Origin: an uncultured bacterium
Lineage (GTDB): Bacteria > Armatimonadota > Zipacnadia > Zipacnadales > Zipacnadaceae
NCBI GenBank assembly: GCA_937928475.1
Contig: CALFVE010000279.1
Location: forward strand, 1 to 16,739
Length of the DNA: 16,739 nucleotides
Direction of reading: 5' to 3'
Part shown: piece after piece, positions 1 to 10,599 of the stretch
Layout: each line of letters starts with the position of its first letter
Numbering within the stretch: the stretch's first letter is position 1
The notes under the pieces: model-generated
Seen by the model: the letters and a program-made list of their open reading frames with translations, nothing else
What the model was told of the DNA's origin: nothing
Databases searched by the model: none
Made by a program: the position numbers and the translations under genes

Positions 1-608
1 TGGCGCCCCGGCAACGCATGGACCTGCACGCGCTGGGCCCCGGCCCGGTGTTTGGGGAGGCGGTCGCGGACATCTTCGGAGCCTGCCCGCCGATGCTCTC
101 GCTGCTGGATGCGGTGGTCGCTATGGAGGGTCCCGGTCCCACCCGTGGGCGGCCACGGCAGGTCGGTTACCTGGCGGCTTCCTGGGACGCGGTGGCGCTG
201 GATGCGACCGCCCAGGCGCTGGCCGGGTTCGGCCCCCAGGAGATTGCCACCACAACCGCGGCGGCCGCAGCGGGATATGGCTGCGCCGACCTGACGCACG
301 TCGAGTTGGTAGGCGACGATCCCGAGGCTTTCCGGGTGCGGCTGCGCCGCCCGCCCGCCTTGCCGGCCCGGATGCCCCGCTGGCTGGGTGCTCTGGGACG
401 CCGGCTGGTCTATGTCCGCCCTCAGATGGATCGCCGCCGCTGCACCGCCTGCGGGCGTTGCCAGGCCGCGTGTCCGGCGGGATGCGTGCGCCTGGAGGGC
501 TTCGCCCGCATTGACCACCAACGCTGCCTGGAGTGCTTCTGTTGCATGGAGGCCTGTCCGGAGGAGGCCATCTCGCCGCGGCGCAGTCTGGTGGCGCGCC
601 TGTTGTGA
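1..608 (+). CDS. DUF362 protein with C-terminal 2x[4Fe-4S] ferredoxin domain (5' partial)
   Basis: The frame is open to the left edge, so the true start lies outside the window; the first ATG in frame, at 18, is inside the conserved domain and is not taken as the start. The visible N-terminal two-thirds carries typical DUF362 features: an aspartate followed by a VAMEG-GP segment and then S-x-D-x-VALDA. The C-terminal third has two ferredoxin motifs of the form C-x2-C-x2-C-x3-C-P, at 441-476 and 525-560, which would hold two [4Fe-4S] clusters. DUF362 proteins of this type are cytoplasmic iron-sulfur proteins of largely unknown function, thought to take part in electron transfer, and are common in anaerobes. 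The gene ends 102 bases before the S55-propeller gene on the same strand, so cotranscription is possible. Family assignment is firm; the role is not known. Confidence 0.85.
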   Translation, partial: APRQRMDLHALGPGPVFGEAVADIFGACPPMLSLLDAVVAMEGPGPTRGRPRQVGYLAASWDAVALDATAQALAGFGPQEIATTTAAAAAGYGCADLTHVELVGDDPEAFRVRLRRPPALPARMPRWLGALGRRLVYVRPQMDRRRCTACGRCQAACPAGCVRLEGFARIDHQRCLECFCCMEACPEEAISPRRSLVARLL

Positions 609-691
609 ACCCGGGCAGCAAGGAGGTTTCCCGAGGAAGCCGGCGAATGCTCAACCTGCAACTGGCACGCCGGGCGAGGCCCGCCGTCCCT

Positions 692-700
692 GAGAAAGGA
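692..700 (+). promoter_or_regulatory. Ribosome binding site for the S55-propeller gene
   Basis: The stretch GAGAAAGGA lies 10 bases before the ATG at 711 and supports that start. A 5-bp GC hairpin with a 3-base loop (671-683) sits just upstream of it. Confidence 0.55.
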
Positions 701-710
701 AACGGTACTC

Positions 711-3700
711 ATGAGAAGATTCCGGTGGCTGGGTTTGATCTGGCTCTCCCTGCTCCTGCTTACCTCGGTGGCTGCGGCTGGGGAGCAGTCCCGCTTTTTT
801 AATCCGCAGACCATGATGCCTCTGGATGAGATCCACCGAGGCATGCGCGGGACCCTCAAGTCCGTATACCAGGGTACCACCATTCAAGAGTGCAACGTCG
901 AGATCTTGGGAGTAGTGCAAAAGTTCAGCCTGGGCGAGGATATTGTGCTGGCCAGGATATTGGATGGGCCAGTGGTGGAGCGCAAGAGCGGAGTCATCGG
1001 AGGAATGAGCGGCAGCCCGGTGTACATCAATGGCCGGCTGGTCGGGGCTTTGGCCTTCTCCTGGGCCTTCGTGACTGAACCGATCTTCGGGATTACTCCC
1101 ATCGGCTCCATGTTCCGCGCCTGGGAGAACGACGACGCCATGGCGCAGGGGACCTCGGCCTCCCATCCGGACCCGGGGGTGCGGCTCGCGGGGCGCTGGA
1201 TTACCCAAGCGCAGGTAACTCCCTGTCCCTCCGCGCCTTTCGTGGACGAACACACCATTGCCCTGCGCCCAGTCAGCCCTGTCCTGCTGTGCAGCGGGTT
1301 CTCCCCCGAGAAACTGGGGATCCTCGGCAAGATCCTGGAGCCCTACGGCCTCCAGCCGATGGCGGGCCCAGGTGCTTTGCGGGATCCCGTGGAGGTGACG
1401 CTGGAGCCGGGCGCCTCGGTTGGTGTGCAACTGTGCTCCGGGAGTTTCGACATCAGCGGCGTGGGAACCGTCACCTATCGGGAAGGCGACCGCTTGCTGG
1501 CTTTTGGCCACCCCTTGCTCAAGGCGGGGAAGGTGGACTTCCCCCTCACCACTGCCTGGATCCACGATATCGTCCCCGCACTCGACAGTTCCAATAAACT
1601 GGGCTCGGTGATGGCACCGGTCGGCACGCTGGTTCAGGACACACCATGGTCGGTCGCCGGACGGTTGGGCGGCACGCCGGAGAAAGTTCCGGTGCAGGTA
1701 CAAGTCACCGATGCCGACACCGGCATCACCCGGCGGTATGCTTTCCAGGTCATCCAGCACGACGCGCTAACCCCCATGCTGGTGATGATCGGAACTGTCG
1801 CGTCACTCGACGCCGGGTATGACCCCGGCCCCTGCGGGATGATTCGCAGCACCGTCACTCTGGAGGGCACCAAGGGCGCCAAGGTCACCCGGCGCAACAC
1901 TGCCTACTTCGAGGGTGCCCCGGTAAACGAACTGGCCCGCAGCATTCTCGAAGTGGTGGCGCTGTACCGCTACAACATTTATGAACCGCAGGGGCTGCGG
2001 GCGGCGCGGGTGGAAGTCAACCTCACCCGCCGGGACGAAACAGCCGTCATCGAGCGGGTCTACAGTGAGCAGGCAATCGGTAAGGCTGGGGAACCTCTGC
2101 CGATCCATGTGGTCATTCGCCCCTGGGGTGGAGAGCCGGTAGACAAGCGCGTGGTGCTAGATTTGCCGGCCGACCTGCCAGCCACTACCCTGGAGGTGGG
2201 CGCGGCCGGCGGTGCTCTAGCCGGCTCGTTGCGTTCTCATCTCGGGCTGCTCACCCCCGACTACGACAGCCTGAGCGGTGTATTGGAAGAAATGGAACGC
2301 CAAGAGGACAGCACCGAACTGCTGGTGTTGGCCGCGGGCAAGGAGAAGGGGATGGCCGTGGGCGGGGTACGCCTGCCTCGCCTCCCTCAGTCGGTGCAGA
2401 CTCTGCTTAGTTCGACGGTTCCGCTGTATCTCAGCGAAGGCTATGCCGAGATCGGCGCCAAGCTCAAGACCGAGTGGTCGTTGTACGGAGGGGCGCTGCT
2501 TGAGGTCCCGGTGGAAAATCGCCGGGGGGAGCGCCCAACCACCACGCGTCATGAGGAGGGAGGCAACGGGGAGGAGACCGAAAACGGCGAGGAAGGCGGG
2601 CCGCCGGCACCGCCAGTGCCGCCTTCCGGGGGCAAGTCTGTGCTGCGATGGCCGGGCAAGCCGATCGGCCAACAACCTTTTCTCCTGCCCGAGTATCCGC
2701 CACGCTCCTTGGCCTGGGCTGCTTCGGCCCTGCGAACCGACATCGCGCGCCTCGTGCACCAGGATAGTGGGGAGGCTGCTGCTGCCGGCAAGCCTTCTGG
2801 CGAGCCCTCTGCCGAACACACCGCCTCAGGAGAACCCCCTGAGGGGGAAGCCGCCGGCGGGAAGCGCAAGAAACGCCCCGCCAAGTCCGCTGAAGAGAAG
2901 GCCGAGCCTGAGGAGAAGAAGGCTGAGGAGGAAGGCGTGGGCCGCGTGCTCCGCCAGCCCTCCGAGTGGGTGCAGGCGGAGGCGGATGATTTCGCGGAGG
3001 GCGAGACGCGGGGCACGGGTCTCGCCAGCGAGGGCGGGCTGCTTCTGGTACCAGCCTGGAAGCAAACCGCCGCTCTGCCCGACAAGACCCTGTTTGCCGC
3101 GGCCTGCGCTCCCGATGGTACGCTCTACTTCAGCAGCGACCGCGGGAACCTGTACCGCTTGCAGGGGGACAAGCCGCAGCTCATCTACCGAAGCCGCGAC
3201 TTTGCGCTCACGGCCCTCGCCGTGCAGGCCGACGGGACCGTGCTTGCGGGGTCTACCACCAGCGGCACTCTCTTGAGAGTCAGCCCGCAAGGAGAGGCCC
3301 AGACCCTGGCGCAACTCCCTGTGCTGTACATCTGGGCGATCCTCCCAGCTCCCGACGGCAGTTGGTACGTCGGAACCGGCCCGCAGGGCGTCATTTTCCA
3401 GGTGCAGCCTAGCGGAGATTTTCGACAGTTCGTCCGCCTGCCGGTGGGACACGTGCTGGACTTGGCTTGGCGTGGCGAGCAACTAATCGCGGCAACCGCT
3501 CAGGAGGGCGCCGTCTACCTCCTCAGTAAGGACGGTACCGCTTCCCTGGCGCTGGGGGCACTGGGGGAGGACATAACCTCCTTAGCAGTGGACCGCGACG
3601 GCAACGTGTACGCCGGGGTGGCGCCCGGCGGGAAGGTGTTCCGTCTGGAAAAGAACGGGGAGTTCCGCGTAGTGTATGAGGATTCCGACAACGCGGTTTA

Positions 3701-4865
3701 CTCCCTGCTGGCTACACCTGAGGGGGTGCTGGTGGGCACGGCGCAAGAGGGCAAGATCTTCCTCATCCGTGACCCCCAACACACCTCCACGGTGTTGGTT
3801 GAGAGCCCGGCGGACTTCATCACTCGCCTGGTGGCGACTCCCGACGGACAAGCCTATGCACTGGCCAACGGCCCGGGCGGGATCATGACCTCCTCGCTCA
3901 ACGGCCCTCGGGAAGGGCTGTACCTGTCTTCCGTGCTCGACGCGAAGCGCCTCGCCAAATGGGGGCGCGTGACTTGGCTTGCCGACCTGGCCGGCGGGGC
4001 GAGCTTGGAGATACAATGCCGTAGCGGGAATACCGAAGACCCTCAGGACGGGTCGTGGTCCGCCTGGTCTCGCCCGCTGGGCAACGGCGAGGTTATCAGC
4101 GTCCCCCCGGCCCGCTGCCTGCAATACCGAGTGCGTTTGCAGGCACCGACCGCCCAGGCCACGGCGCTCTTGCGTCGCCTGGCCTTCTCCTATCTCCCCG
4201 CGAATCAGGCTCCTACCCTCGAGGTATCCAAGCCCGGCCCCGCGGACATCGTTCACGGCAAAGTCAAGATCTCGTGGACTGCCTCCGACGAGGACGATGA
4301 CGCCTTGGCCACCATCGTCTACCTGCGACCAGCGGGCGGCCCCTGGAAGAAGCTCGCCGGCCCTACCAAGGATACCGAGTATGAGTGGGACACCGAGGGT
4401 CTGGAGCCCGGCCGTTACGACTTGCGCTTGGTCGTCAGCGATCAGCGCAGCAACCCGGTGGGCTGGTTGGAGGGGGAAGCCCTCGTCCAGGGACTGTTGG
4501 TGGACAATGATGCCCCCAATCTCGTGGTCATGCTGGCTGACTCGGATCACCCCACGACGAGCGACGTGAAGGGGGCGGCCGTGGACGGGGGCAGCGGTAT
4601 CGTTTCGGTGGCCTGGAAAAGAGCAGACGACGACAACGGTTCTGAGGCGGAGTGGTTTGCCGCCGCGCCTGTGGAACTTGTCTTCCGCAACCCGGTGATT
4701 TCCTTCCTCATCCCGCGCGAGCAGATCCCGACCGGGGTGCAGGCCATCATCGTTCGGGCGATTGATGCCGCGGGAAACTACAAAGACCAGGAGATCCAGA
4801 TTCCTGGACAGCAAGCAGCCGGGGAGGGAGAAGCAGCCCCAGAAACGACCGAGGCGCAAGGATAG
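711..4865 (+). CDS. Exported S55 (SpoIVB-type) peptidase-like domain fused to beta-propeller and Fn3-like domains
   Basis: A 1384-residue protein. Residues 1-24 form a Sec signal peptide (RR, hydrophobic core, AAA-G). Residues 30-400 resemble the SpoIVB/S55 serine peptidase fold. The GMSGSP motif puts the candidate nucleophile at Ser100, with Asp85 fifteen residues earlier, as I recall for Asp363/Ser378 of B. subtilis SpoIVB. The GHP motif gives His267, which here follows the serine. Residues 400-610 look beta-rich. Residues 615-644 and 686-744 are Glu/Lys/Pro/Gly-rich linkers. Residues 790-1062 hold seven propeller repeats with a PDG-(T/N)-x-Y type signature. Residues 1070-1165 are a beta domain containing a WSAWS stretch. 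Two Fn3/Ig-like domains (about 1167-1260 and 1265-1370) and a short acidic tail follow. No PDZ domain is seen. The frame is uninterrupted, so the fusion is not an obvious frameshift product. Substrate and activity are unknown; it may be an adhesive or sensory surface protein. Confidence 0.8.
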   Translation: MRRFRWLGLIWLSLLLLTSVAAAGEQSRFFNPQTMMPLDEIHRGMRGTLKSVYQGTTIQECNVEILGVVQKFSLGEDIVLARILDGPVVERKSGVIGGMSGSPVYINGRLVGALAFSWAFVTEPIFGITPIGSMFRAWENDDAMAQGTSASHPDPGVRLAGRWITQAQVTPCPSAPFVDEHTIALRPVSPVLLCSGFSPEKLGILGKILEPYGLQPMAGPGALRDPVEVTLEPGASVGVQLCSGSFDISGVGTVTYREGDRLLAFGHPLLKAGKVDFPLTTAWIHDIVPALDSSNKLGSVMAPVGTLVQDTPWSVAGRLGGTPEKVPVQVQVTDADTGITRRYAFQVIQHDALTPMLVMIGTVASLDAGYDPGPCGMIRSTVTLEGTKGAKVTRRNTAYFEGAPVNELARSILEVVALYRYNIYEPQGLRAARVEVNLTRRDETAVIERVYSEQAIGKAGEPLPIHVVIRPWGGEPVDKRVVLDLPADLPATTLEVGAAGGALAGSLRSHLGLLTPDYDSLSGVLEEMERQEDSTELLVLAAGKEKGMAVGGVRLPRLPQSVQTLLSSTVPLYLSEGYAEIGAKLKTEWSLYGGALLEVPVENRRGERPTTTRHEEGGNGEETENGEEGGPPAPPVPPSGGKSVLRWPGKPIGQQPFLLPEYPPRSLAWAASALRTDIARLVHQDSGEAAAAGKPSGEPSAEHTASGEPPEGEAAGGKRKKRPAKSAEEKAEPEEKKAEEEGVGRVLRQPSEWVQAEADDFAEGETRGTGLASEGGLLLVPAWKQTAALPDKTLFAAACAPDGTLYFSSDRGNLYRLQGDKPQLIYRSRDFALTALAVQADGTVLAGSTTSGTLLRVSPQGEAQTLAQLPVLYIWAILPAPDGSWYVGTGPQGVIFQVQPSGDFRQFVRLPVGHVLDLAWRGEQLIAATAQEGAVYLLSKDGTASLALGALGEDITSLAVDRDGNVYAGVAPGGKVFRLEKNGEFRVVYEDSDNAVYSLLATPEGVLVGTAQEGKIFLIRDPQHTSTVLVESPADFITRLVATPDGQAYALANGPGGIMTSSLNGPREGLYLSSVLDAKRLAKWGRVTWLADLAGGASLEIQCRSGNTEDPQDGSWSAWSRPLGNGEVISVPPARCLQYRVRLQAPTAQATALLRRLAFSYLPANQAPTLEVSKPGPADIVHGKVKISWTASDEDDDALATIVYLRPAGGPWKKLAGPTKDTEYEWDTEGLEPGRYDLRLVVSDQRSNPVGWLEGEALVQGLLVDNDAPNLVVMLADSDHPTTSDVKGAAVDGGSGIVSVAWKRADDDNGSEAEWFAAAPVELVFRNPVISFLIPREQIPTGVQAIIVRAIDAAGNYKDQEIQIPGQQAAGEGEAAPETTEAQG

Positions 4866-4919
4866 GGTCCGACGTCTGAGCGCCGCGCGGAGAATGGCTG
4901 CGTTCCCGGAGCAGATTTC

Positions 4920-5993
4920 TCAGTCCCTGGCTTGCCAGACCGTGCGGATGGCCTCCTCGTAGGGCGCATGGAGCACTCCGCGCTCGGTGATGATGGCAGT
5001 CACCAGGTGCGCCGGGGTCACGTCGAAGGCCGGATTGTAGGCGGGCACCCTTGGCGGAGTGATCGGCTCCCGCAAGTACCCGGCCACGTGGGTGATCTCG
5101 CACTGCCCCCGCTGCTCGATGCGGATCCCGGCCCCGCTGGGCGTAGCCCGGTCCAGCGTGGACAGCGGCGCGGCGACGTAGAAGGGTATTCCGTGAGCCT
5201 GGGCGAGAACTGCCACGCCGTAGGTGCCGATCTTGTTCGCCACGTCCCCGTTCGCTGCGATCCGGTCCGCCCCGACCACCACGCAGTCCACCTTTCCCTG
5301 CGCCATCAGCGAGGCCGCCGCGTTGTCGCAGATGACGGTGCAGGGAATGCCCTCGGCGTGCAACTCCCACGCCGTGAGCCGCGCTCCTTGCAGGAGCGGC
5401 CGGGTCTCATCCACCCAGACGTGCAGCCTCTTCCCCACCTCCACCGCCGCGCGGATTACTCCCAGGGCTGTCCCGTAACCGGCGCAGGCCAGCGCGCCAG
5501 CGTTGCAGTGGGTTAGCACGTTGCCCTCCTCCGGTAGCAGTTCGGCGCCATGCCGTCCCAGGTCCTGACAGCGCCGCAGGTCTTCCGCAACGATCTCCTG
5601 CGCCTCGTGAAGGACACGCTGCCGAATCTCCTGCGGTCCCTGCTCTGCCGCGCGGCGCGCGACCTCCATCACTCGGTCGAGGGCCCAGAAGAGATTGACG
5701 GCGGTGGGCCGAGTCGCCGCAATCTGAGTGCGGGCAAGTTCAAGTGCGTCTAGCATTGCCTGGCCACTCTTGGCCTCCGCTAGCTGCGCCGCCAGCGCTA
5801 AACCCAGGCCCGCTGCGCAGCCAATCGCCGGCGCCCCGCGCACGCGAAGGCTAACTATCGCCTCGCAAAGCTCCTCAATCCTGCGGCAATCCAGCATGAC
5901 CAACTCGCCCGGCAAGCGGGTCTGGTCAATCACGCGAACCGCCGGGCCTTCGGGCGGGTCAAGCCAGGTTATGGTGGGAGGGATGGTAGTCAT
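4920..5993 (-). CDS. mtnA: S-methyl-5-thioribose-1-phosphate isomerase
   Basis: A 357-residue cytoplasmic enzyme that converts 5-methylthioribose 1-phosphate to 5-methylthioribulose 1-phosphate in methionine salvage. It belongs to the aIF2B/MtnA family. Diagnostic segments are RGAPAIG (52-58), THCNAG with catalytic Cys163, VWVDETRP (192-199), CDNAA (222-226) and GADRIAANGD with catalytic Asp243, followed by NKIGTY. The Cys-Asp spacing of 80 residues equals that of the B. subtilis enzyme (Cys160/Asp240, from memory). The ATG at 5993 gives the usual length and N-terminus. It converges on the S55-propeller gene with 54 bases between the stops. No other methionine-salvage gene (mtnK, mtnP, mtnB, mtnD) is in view, so it probably works with enzymes encoded elsewhere. 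No clear promoter or SAM riboswitch is visible upstream. Confidence 0.96.
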   Translation of the reverse strand: MTTIPPTITWLDPPEGPAVRVIDQTRLPGELVMLDCRRIEELCEAIVSLRVRGAPAIGCAAGLGLALAAQLAEAKSGQAMLDALELARTQIAATRPTAVNLFWALDRVMEVARRAAEQGPQEIRQRVLHEAQEIVAEDLRRCQDLGRHGAELLPEEGNVLTHCNAGALACAGYGTALGVIRAAVEVGKRLHVWVDETRPLLQGARLTAWELHAEGIPCTVICDNAAASLMAQGKVDCVVVGADRIAANGDVANKIGTYGVAVLAQAHGIPFYVAAPLSTLDRATPSGAGIRIEQRGQCEITHVAGYLREPITPPRVPAYNPAFDVTPAHLVTAIITERGVLHAPYEEAIRTVWQARD

Positions 5994-6060
5994 AGTCTAA
6001 TCGGGGACTGACGCTCCTGGCCTCCACGCCGGGAGTGTCTGCCCCCCTTGTTCGTTACCT

Positions 6061-6103
6061 CTGCTGGCAGCGCGGAGGCAAGAACGGCTTCCGCCACCAG
6101 CAG
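6061..6103. other. Imperfect long hairpin between carB and mtnA
   Basis: CTGCTGG (6061-6067) pairs with CCAGCAG (6097-6103). Inside, GCGG and AAG pair with CTT and CCGC, leaving a bulge. It lies after the carB stop and ahead of mtnA on the minus strand. No U-tract follows on either strand, so it is not a canonical intrinsic terminator. It could stabilise the carB 3' end or form part of an mtnA leader. Confidence 0.4.
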
Positions 6104-6119
6104 AAAACCTCCGTCCCCT

Positions 6120-6144
6120 GCCGAACTCGCAACTGGCGACTTTC
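6120..6144. repeat. Degenerate heptamer array after the carB stop
   Basis: Read on the plus strand, the units GCCGAAC, TCGCAAC and TGGCGAC, plus a partial TTTC, run end to end up to the carB stop codon. Each full unit ends in RAC, the same 7-base rhythm as the better-conserved array at 15082-15116. The array is short and degenerate, so chance cannot be excluded from this copy alone. Confidence 0.35.
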
Positions 6145-6145
6145 T

Positions 6146-9409
<3,264 letters not shown>

Positions 9410-9413
9410 GGGG

Positions 9414-9420
9414 ACTCCTT
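9414..9420 (-). promoter_or_regulatory. Ribosome binding site deciding the carB start
   Basis: On the minus strand AAGGAGT precedes the ATG at 9409 by four bases. This supports the internal ATG over any start in the long upstream open frame, which has no carB homology. Confidence 0.75.
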
Positions 9421-9478
9421 GGGCAGGCGCGCACAGGCCGACAGGGAGCGAATCAGAGGAGGCGCCTTCCGGGAGGGC

Positions 9479-9507
9479 ATTGTAGCGGGTAGCACGGGGA
9501 CGGGCAA
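9479..9507 (-). promoter_or_regulatory. Candidate sigma70-type promoter for carB
   Basis: On the minus strand TTGCCC (9502-9507) and TACAAT (9479-9484) are separated by 17 bases, matching the -35/-10 consensus at 4/6 and 5/6 positions. The predicted transcript start is near 9472, giving a leader of about 60 bases. If real, carB can be transcribed separately from the activase gene, which ends just upstream at 9525. Confidence 0.45.
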
Positions 9508-9524
9508 GAGGTTCTGGGCAGGGG

Positions 9525-10427
9525 CTAGCTCTCCACCTTGCACACCACACCGGTCTCGCGGGCGGCTTGCACCAGCGCGTTGAGAAGGGCCGGCTCCGGA
9601 GGCGTGGCCTGGCGCTCGGGAGGGGCCTGGCCCAGCGAGGCGTATTTGCCTTCGCCCAGGCGGTGGTAGGGAAGCAATTCCATCGGCACCGGGCGAGGCA
9701 GGGTCGTGAGCAGGCGCGCCATCGCCCCGATCTGCTCGGGCGTGGCGTTGAAGCCAGGAATCGTGGGCACGCGCACGAGCAGGCCCACGCTCGTCTCCGC
9801 AAAGCGGCGCAGATTCTCCAGGATGAGCGCGTTGTCCACGCAGGCGCCCAGCTGATGCGCGAGGGGGTCAGTGTGCTTGAGGTCAAAGAAAATCAGGTCG
9901 GTGAAGGGCAGCGCCGCCTGATACAGTTCCCAGCGGGCGTAACCGCTGGTGTCCAGGGCGGTGTGTAGCCCCTCCTGCTTGGCGGCCTGGAGTAGCGCGG
10001 TGGTGAACTCCGGCTGGAACATTGGCTCCCCGCCGGAGAGGGTCATCCCCCCACCGGAGGTCTCGTAGAAGGCGCGGTCCTTCGCCACCTCGGCCAGGAC
10101 TTCCTCGACCGTCATCTCCCTGCCGAGCAGCACCAGGGCCTGAGCGTAACAGACCTGGGCGCAGGCCCCGCAGGCGCGGCACCGTGAGCGGTCAATAAGA
10201 ATCTGCGTCTCGCCGAGGCTGAGCGCATTGTTCGGGCACGCCTCTAGGCAAGCGTGGCAGGCGATGCAGTTTCGCGGGTACTGTATGAGGACCGGTCGGG
10301 GATCCTGAGACTCGGGGTTGTGGCACCAGTAGCAGCGCAGCGGGCAGCCCTTGAGGAAGACAGTGGTGCGAATCCCCGGCCCATCGTGAATAGCGAAGCG
10401 CTTGATGTCGAAGACAATGCCGGTCAC
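9525..10427 (-). CDS. Glycyl-radical enzyme activating protein (PflA family, radical SAM)
   Basis: A 300-residue cytoplasmic radical-SAM enzyme of the type that installs the glycyl radical in a pyruvate-formate-lyase-like enzyme. The N-terminus has the family signature around [15 protein letters not shown]. The radical-SAM motif C-x3-C-x2-C is Cys28, Cys32 and Cys35. An inserted ferredoxin-like domain holds two more clusters (Cys54, 57, 60, 64 and Cys83, 86, 89, 93), typical of activases for glycerol dehydratase, choline lyase and related enzymes rather than of short PflA. SGGEP (131-135) is the SAM-binding GGE motif. The start is GTG at 10427: an in-frame TGA lies three codons upstream and the family N-terminus begins here. 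The Shine-Dalgarno is poor. No glycyl radical enzyme is in the window, so the partner is unknown. Confidence 0.93.
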   Translation of the reverse strand: MTGIVFDIKRFAIHDGPGIRTTVFLKGCPLRCYWCHNPESQDPRPVLIQYPRNCIACHACLEACPNNALSLGETQILIDRSRCRACGACAQVCYAQALVLLGREMTVEEVLAEVAKDRAFYETSGGGMTLSGGEPMFQPEFTTALLQAAKQEGLHTALDTSGYARWELYQAALPFTDLIFFDLKHTDPLAHQLGACVDNALILENLRRFAETSVGLLVRVPTIPGFNATPEQIGAMARLLTTLPRPVPMELLPYHRLGEGKYASLGQAPPERQATPPEPALLNALVQAARETGVVCKVES

Positions 10428-10444
10428 AGGCTTTCACAAGCGAA

Positions 10445-10466
10445 CCGGCCTGAAGGGACAGGCCGG
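10445..10466 (-). promoter_or_regulatory. Perfect hairpin in the predicted leader of the activase gene
   Basis: CCGGCCTG (10445-10452) and CAGGCCGG (10459-10466) form an 8-bp perfect stem with a 6-base loop. It ends 18 bases before the GTG start and begins about 7 bases after the predicted transcript start. It could stabilise the mRNA, affect initiation at the weak ribosome site, or be an operator. No U-tract follows, so a terminator is less likely. Confidence 0.6.
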
Positions 10467-10479
10467 CCCGACTGAAGCG

Positions 10480-10509
10480 ATTCTACCGCCGCAGGTCAGG
10501 AGCCGTCAA
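10480..10509 (-). promoter_or_regulatory. Candidate sigma70-type promoter for the activase gene
   Basis: On the minus strand TTGACG (10504-10509) and TAGAAT (10480-10485) are separated by 18 bases; each box matches five of six consensus positions. The predicted start is near 10473, which would place the hairpin at 10445-10466 at the very 5' end of the transcript. Confidence 0.55.
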
Positions 10510-10563
10510 GGCCGGTAGTTTCGTACTGCACGCACTCTACGCTGCCCTCCGGCTGCCTTCTTC

Positions 10564-10592
10564 TGGCCGGGACCGGCGTTGCGTGCTATAAT
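10564..10592 (+). promoter_or_regulatory. Extended -10 promoter, probably leaderless, for the UbiA-like gene
   Basis: TGCTATAAT (10584-10592) is a perfect -10 box with the TGn extension. The -35 region (about 10564-10569, TGGCCG) is poor, which an extended -10 can offset. The expected transcript start, about seven bases after the box, coincides with the A of the ATG at 10600. No Shine-Dalgarno precedes this ATG. Confidence 0.6.
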
Positions 10593-10599
10593 CCTGCCG

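Noticed and set aside
647..802. Possible 51-residue upstream ORF with a GAGGAA site, overlapping the start of the S55 gene
   Set aside because: The peptide shows no recognisable feature and overlaps the signal-peptide region by over 90 bases. A coupling or leader role cannot be supported from sequence alone.
651..1760. Minus-strand open frame of 369 codons opposite the S55 domain
   Set aside because: The plus strand has a signal peptide, ribosome site and GMSGSP motif; the opposite frame has none of these.
3582..4859. Long open frame (425 codons) antisense to the propeller region
   Set aside because: The composition is His/Arg/Gly-rich as expected of a shadow frame, and the plus strand encodes clear propeller and Fn3-like repeats.
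5994..6145. SAM riboswitch ahead of mtnA
   Set aside because: I could not find a conserved SAM-I core or a terminator/antiterminator arrangement; only the hairpin at 6061-6103 is supported.
9410..9886. Upstream extension of the carB frame
   Set aside because: The residues are unlike any CarB N-terminus, overlap the activase gene, and a strong ribosome site marks the ATG at 9409.
10579..10599. TTG start for the UbiA-like gene
   Set aside because: It would lie on top of the TATAAT box and has no ribosome site; the ATG at 10600 is better.
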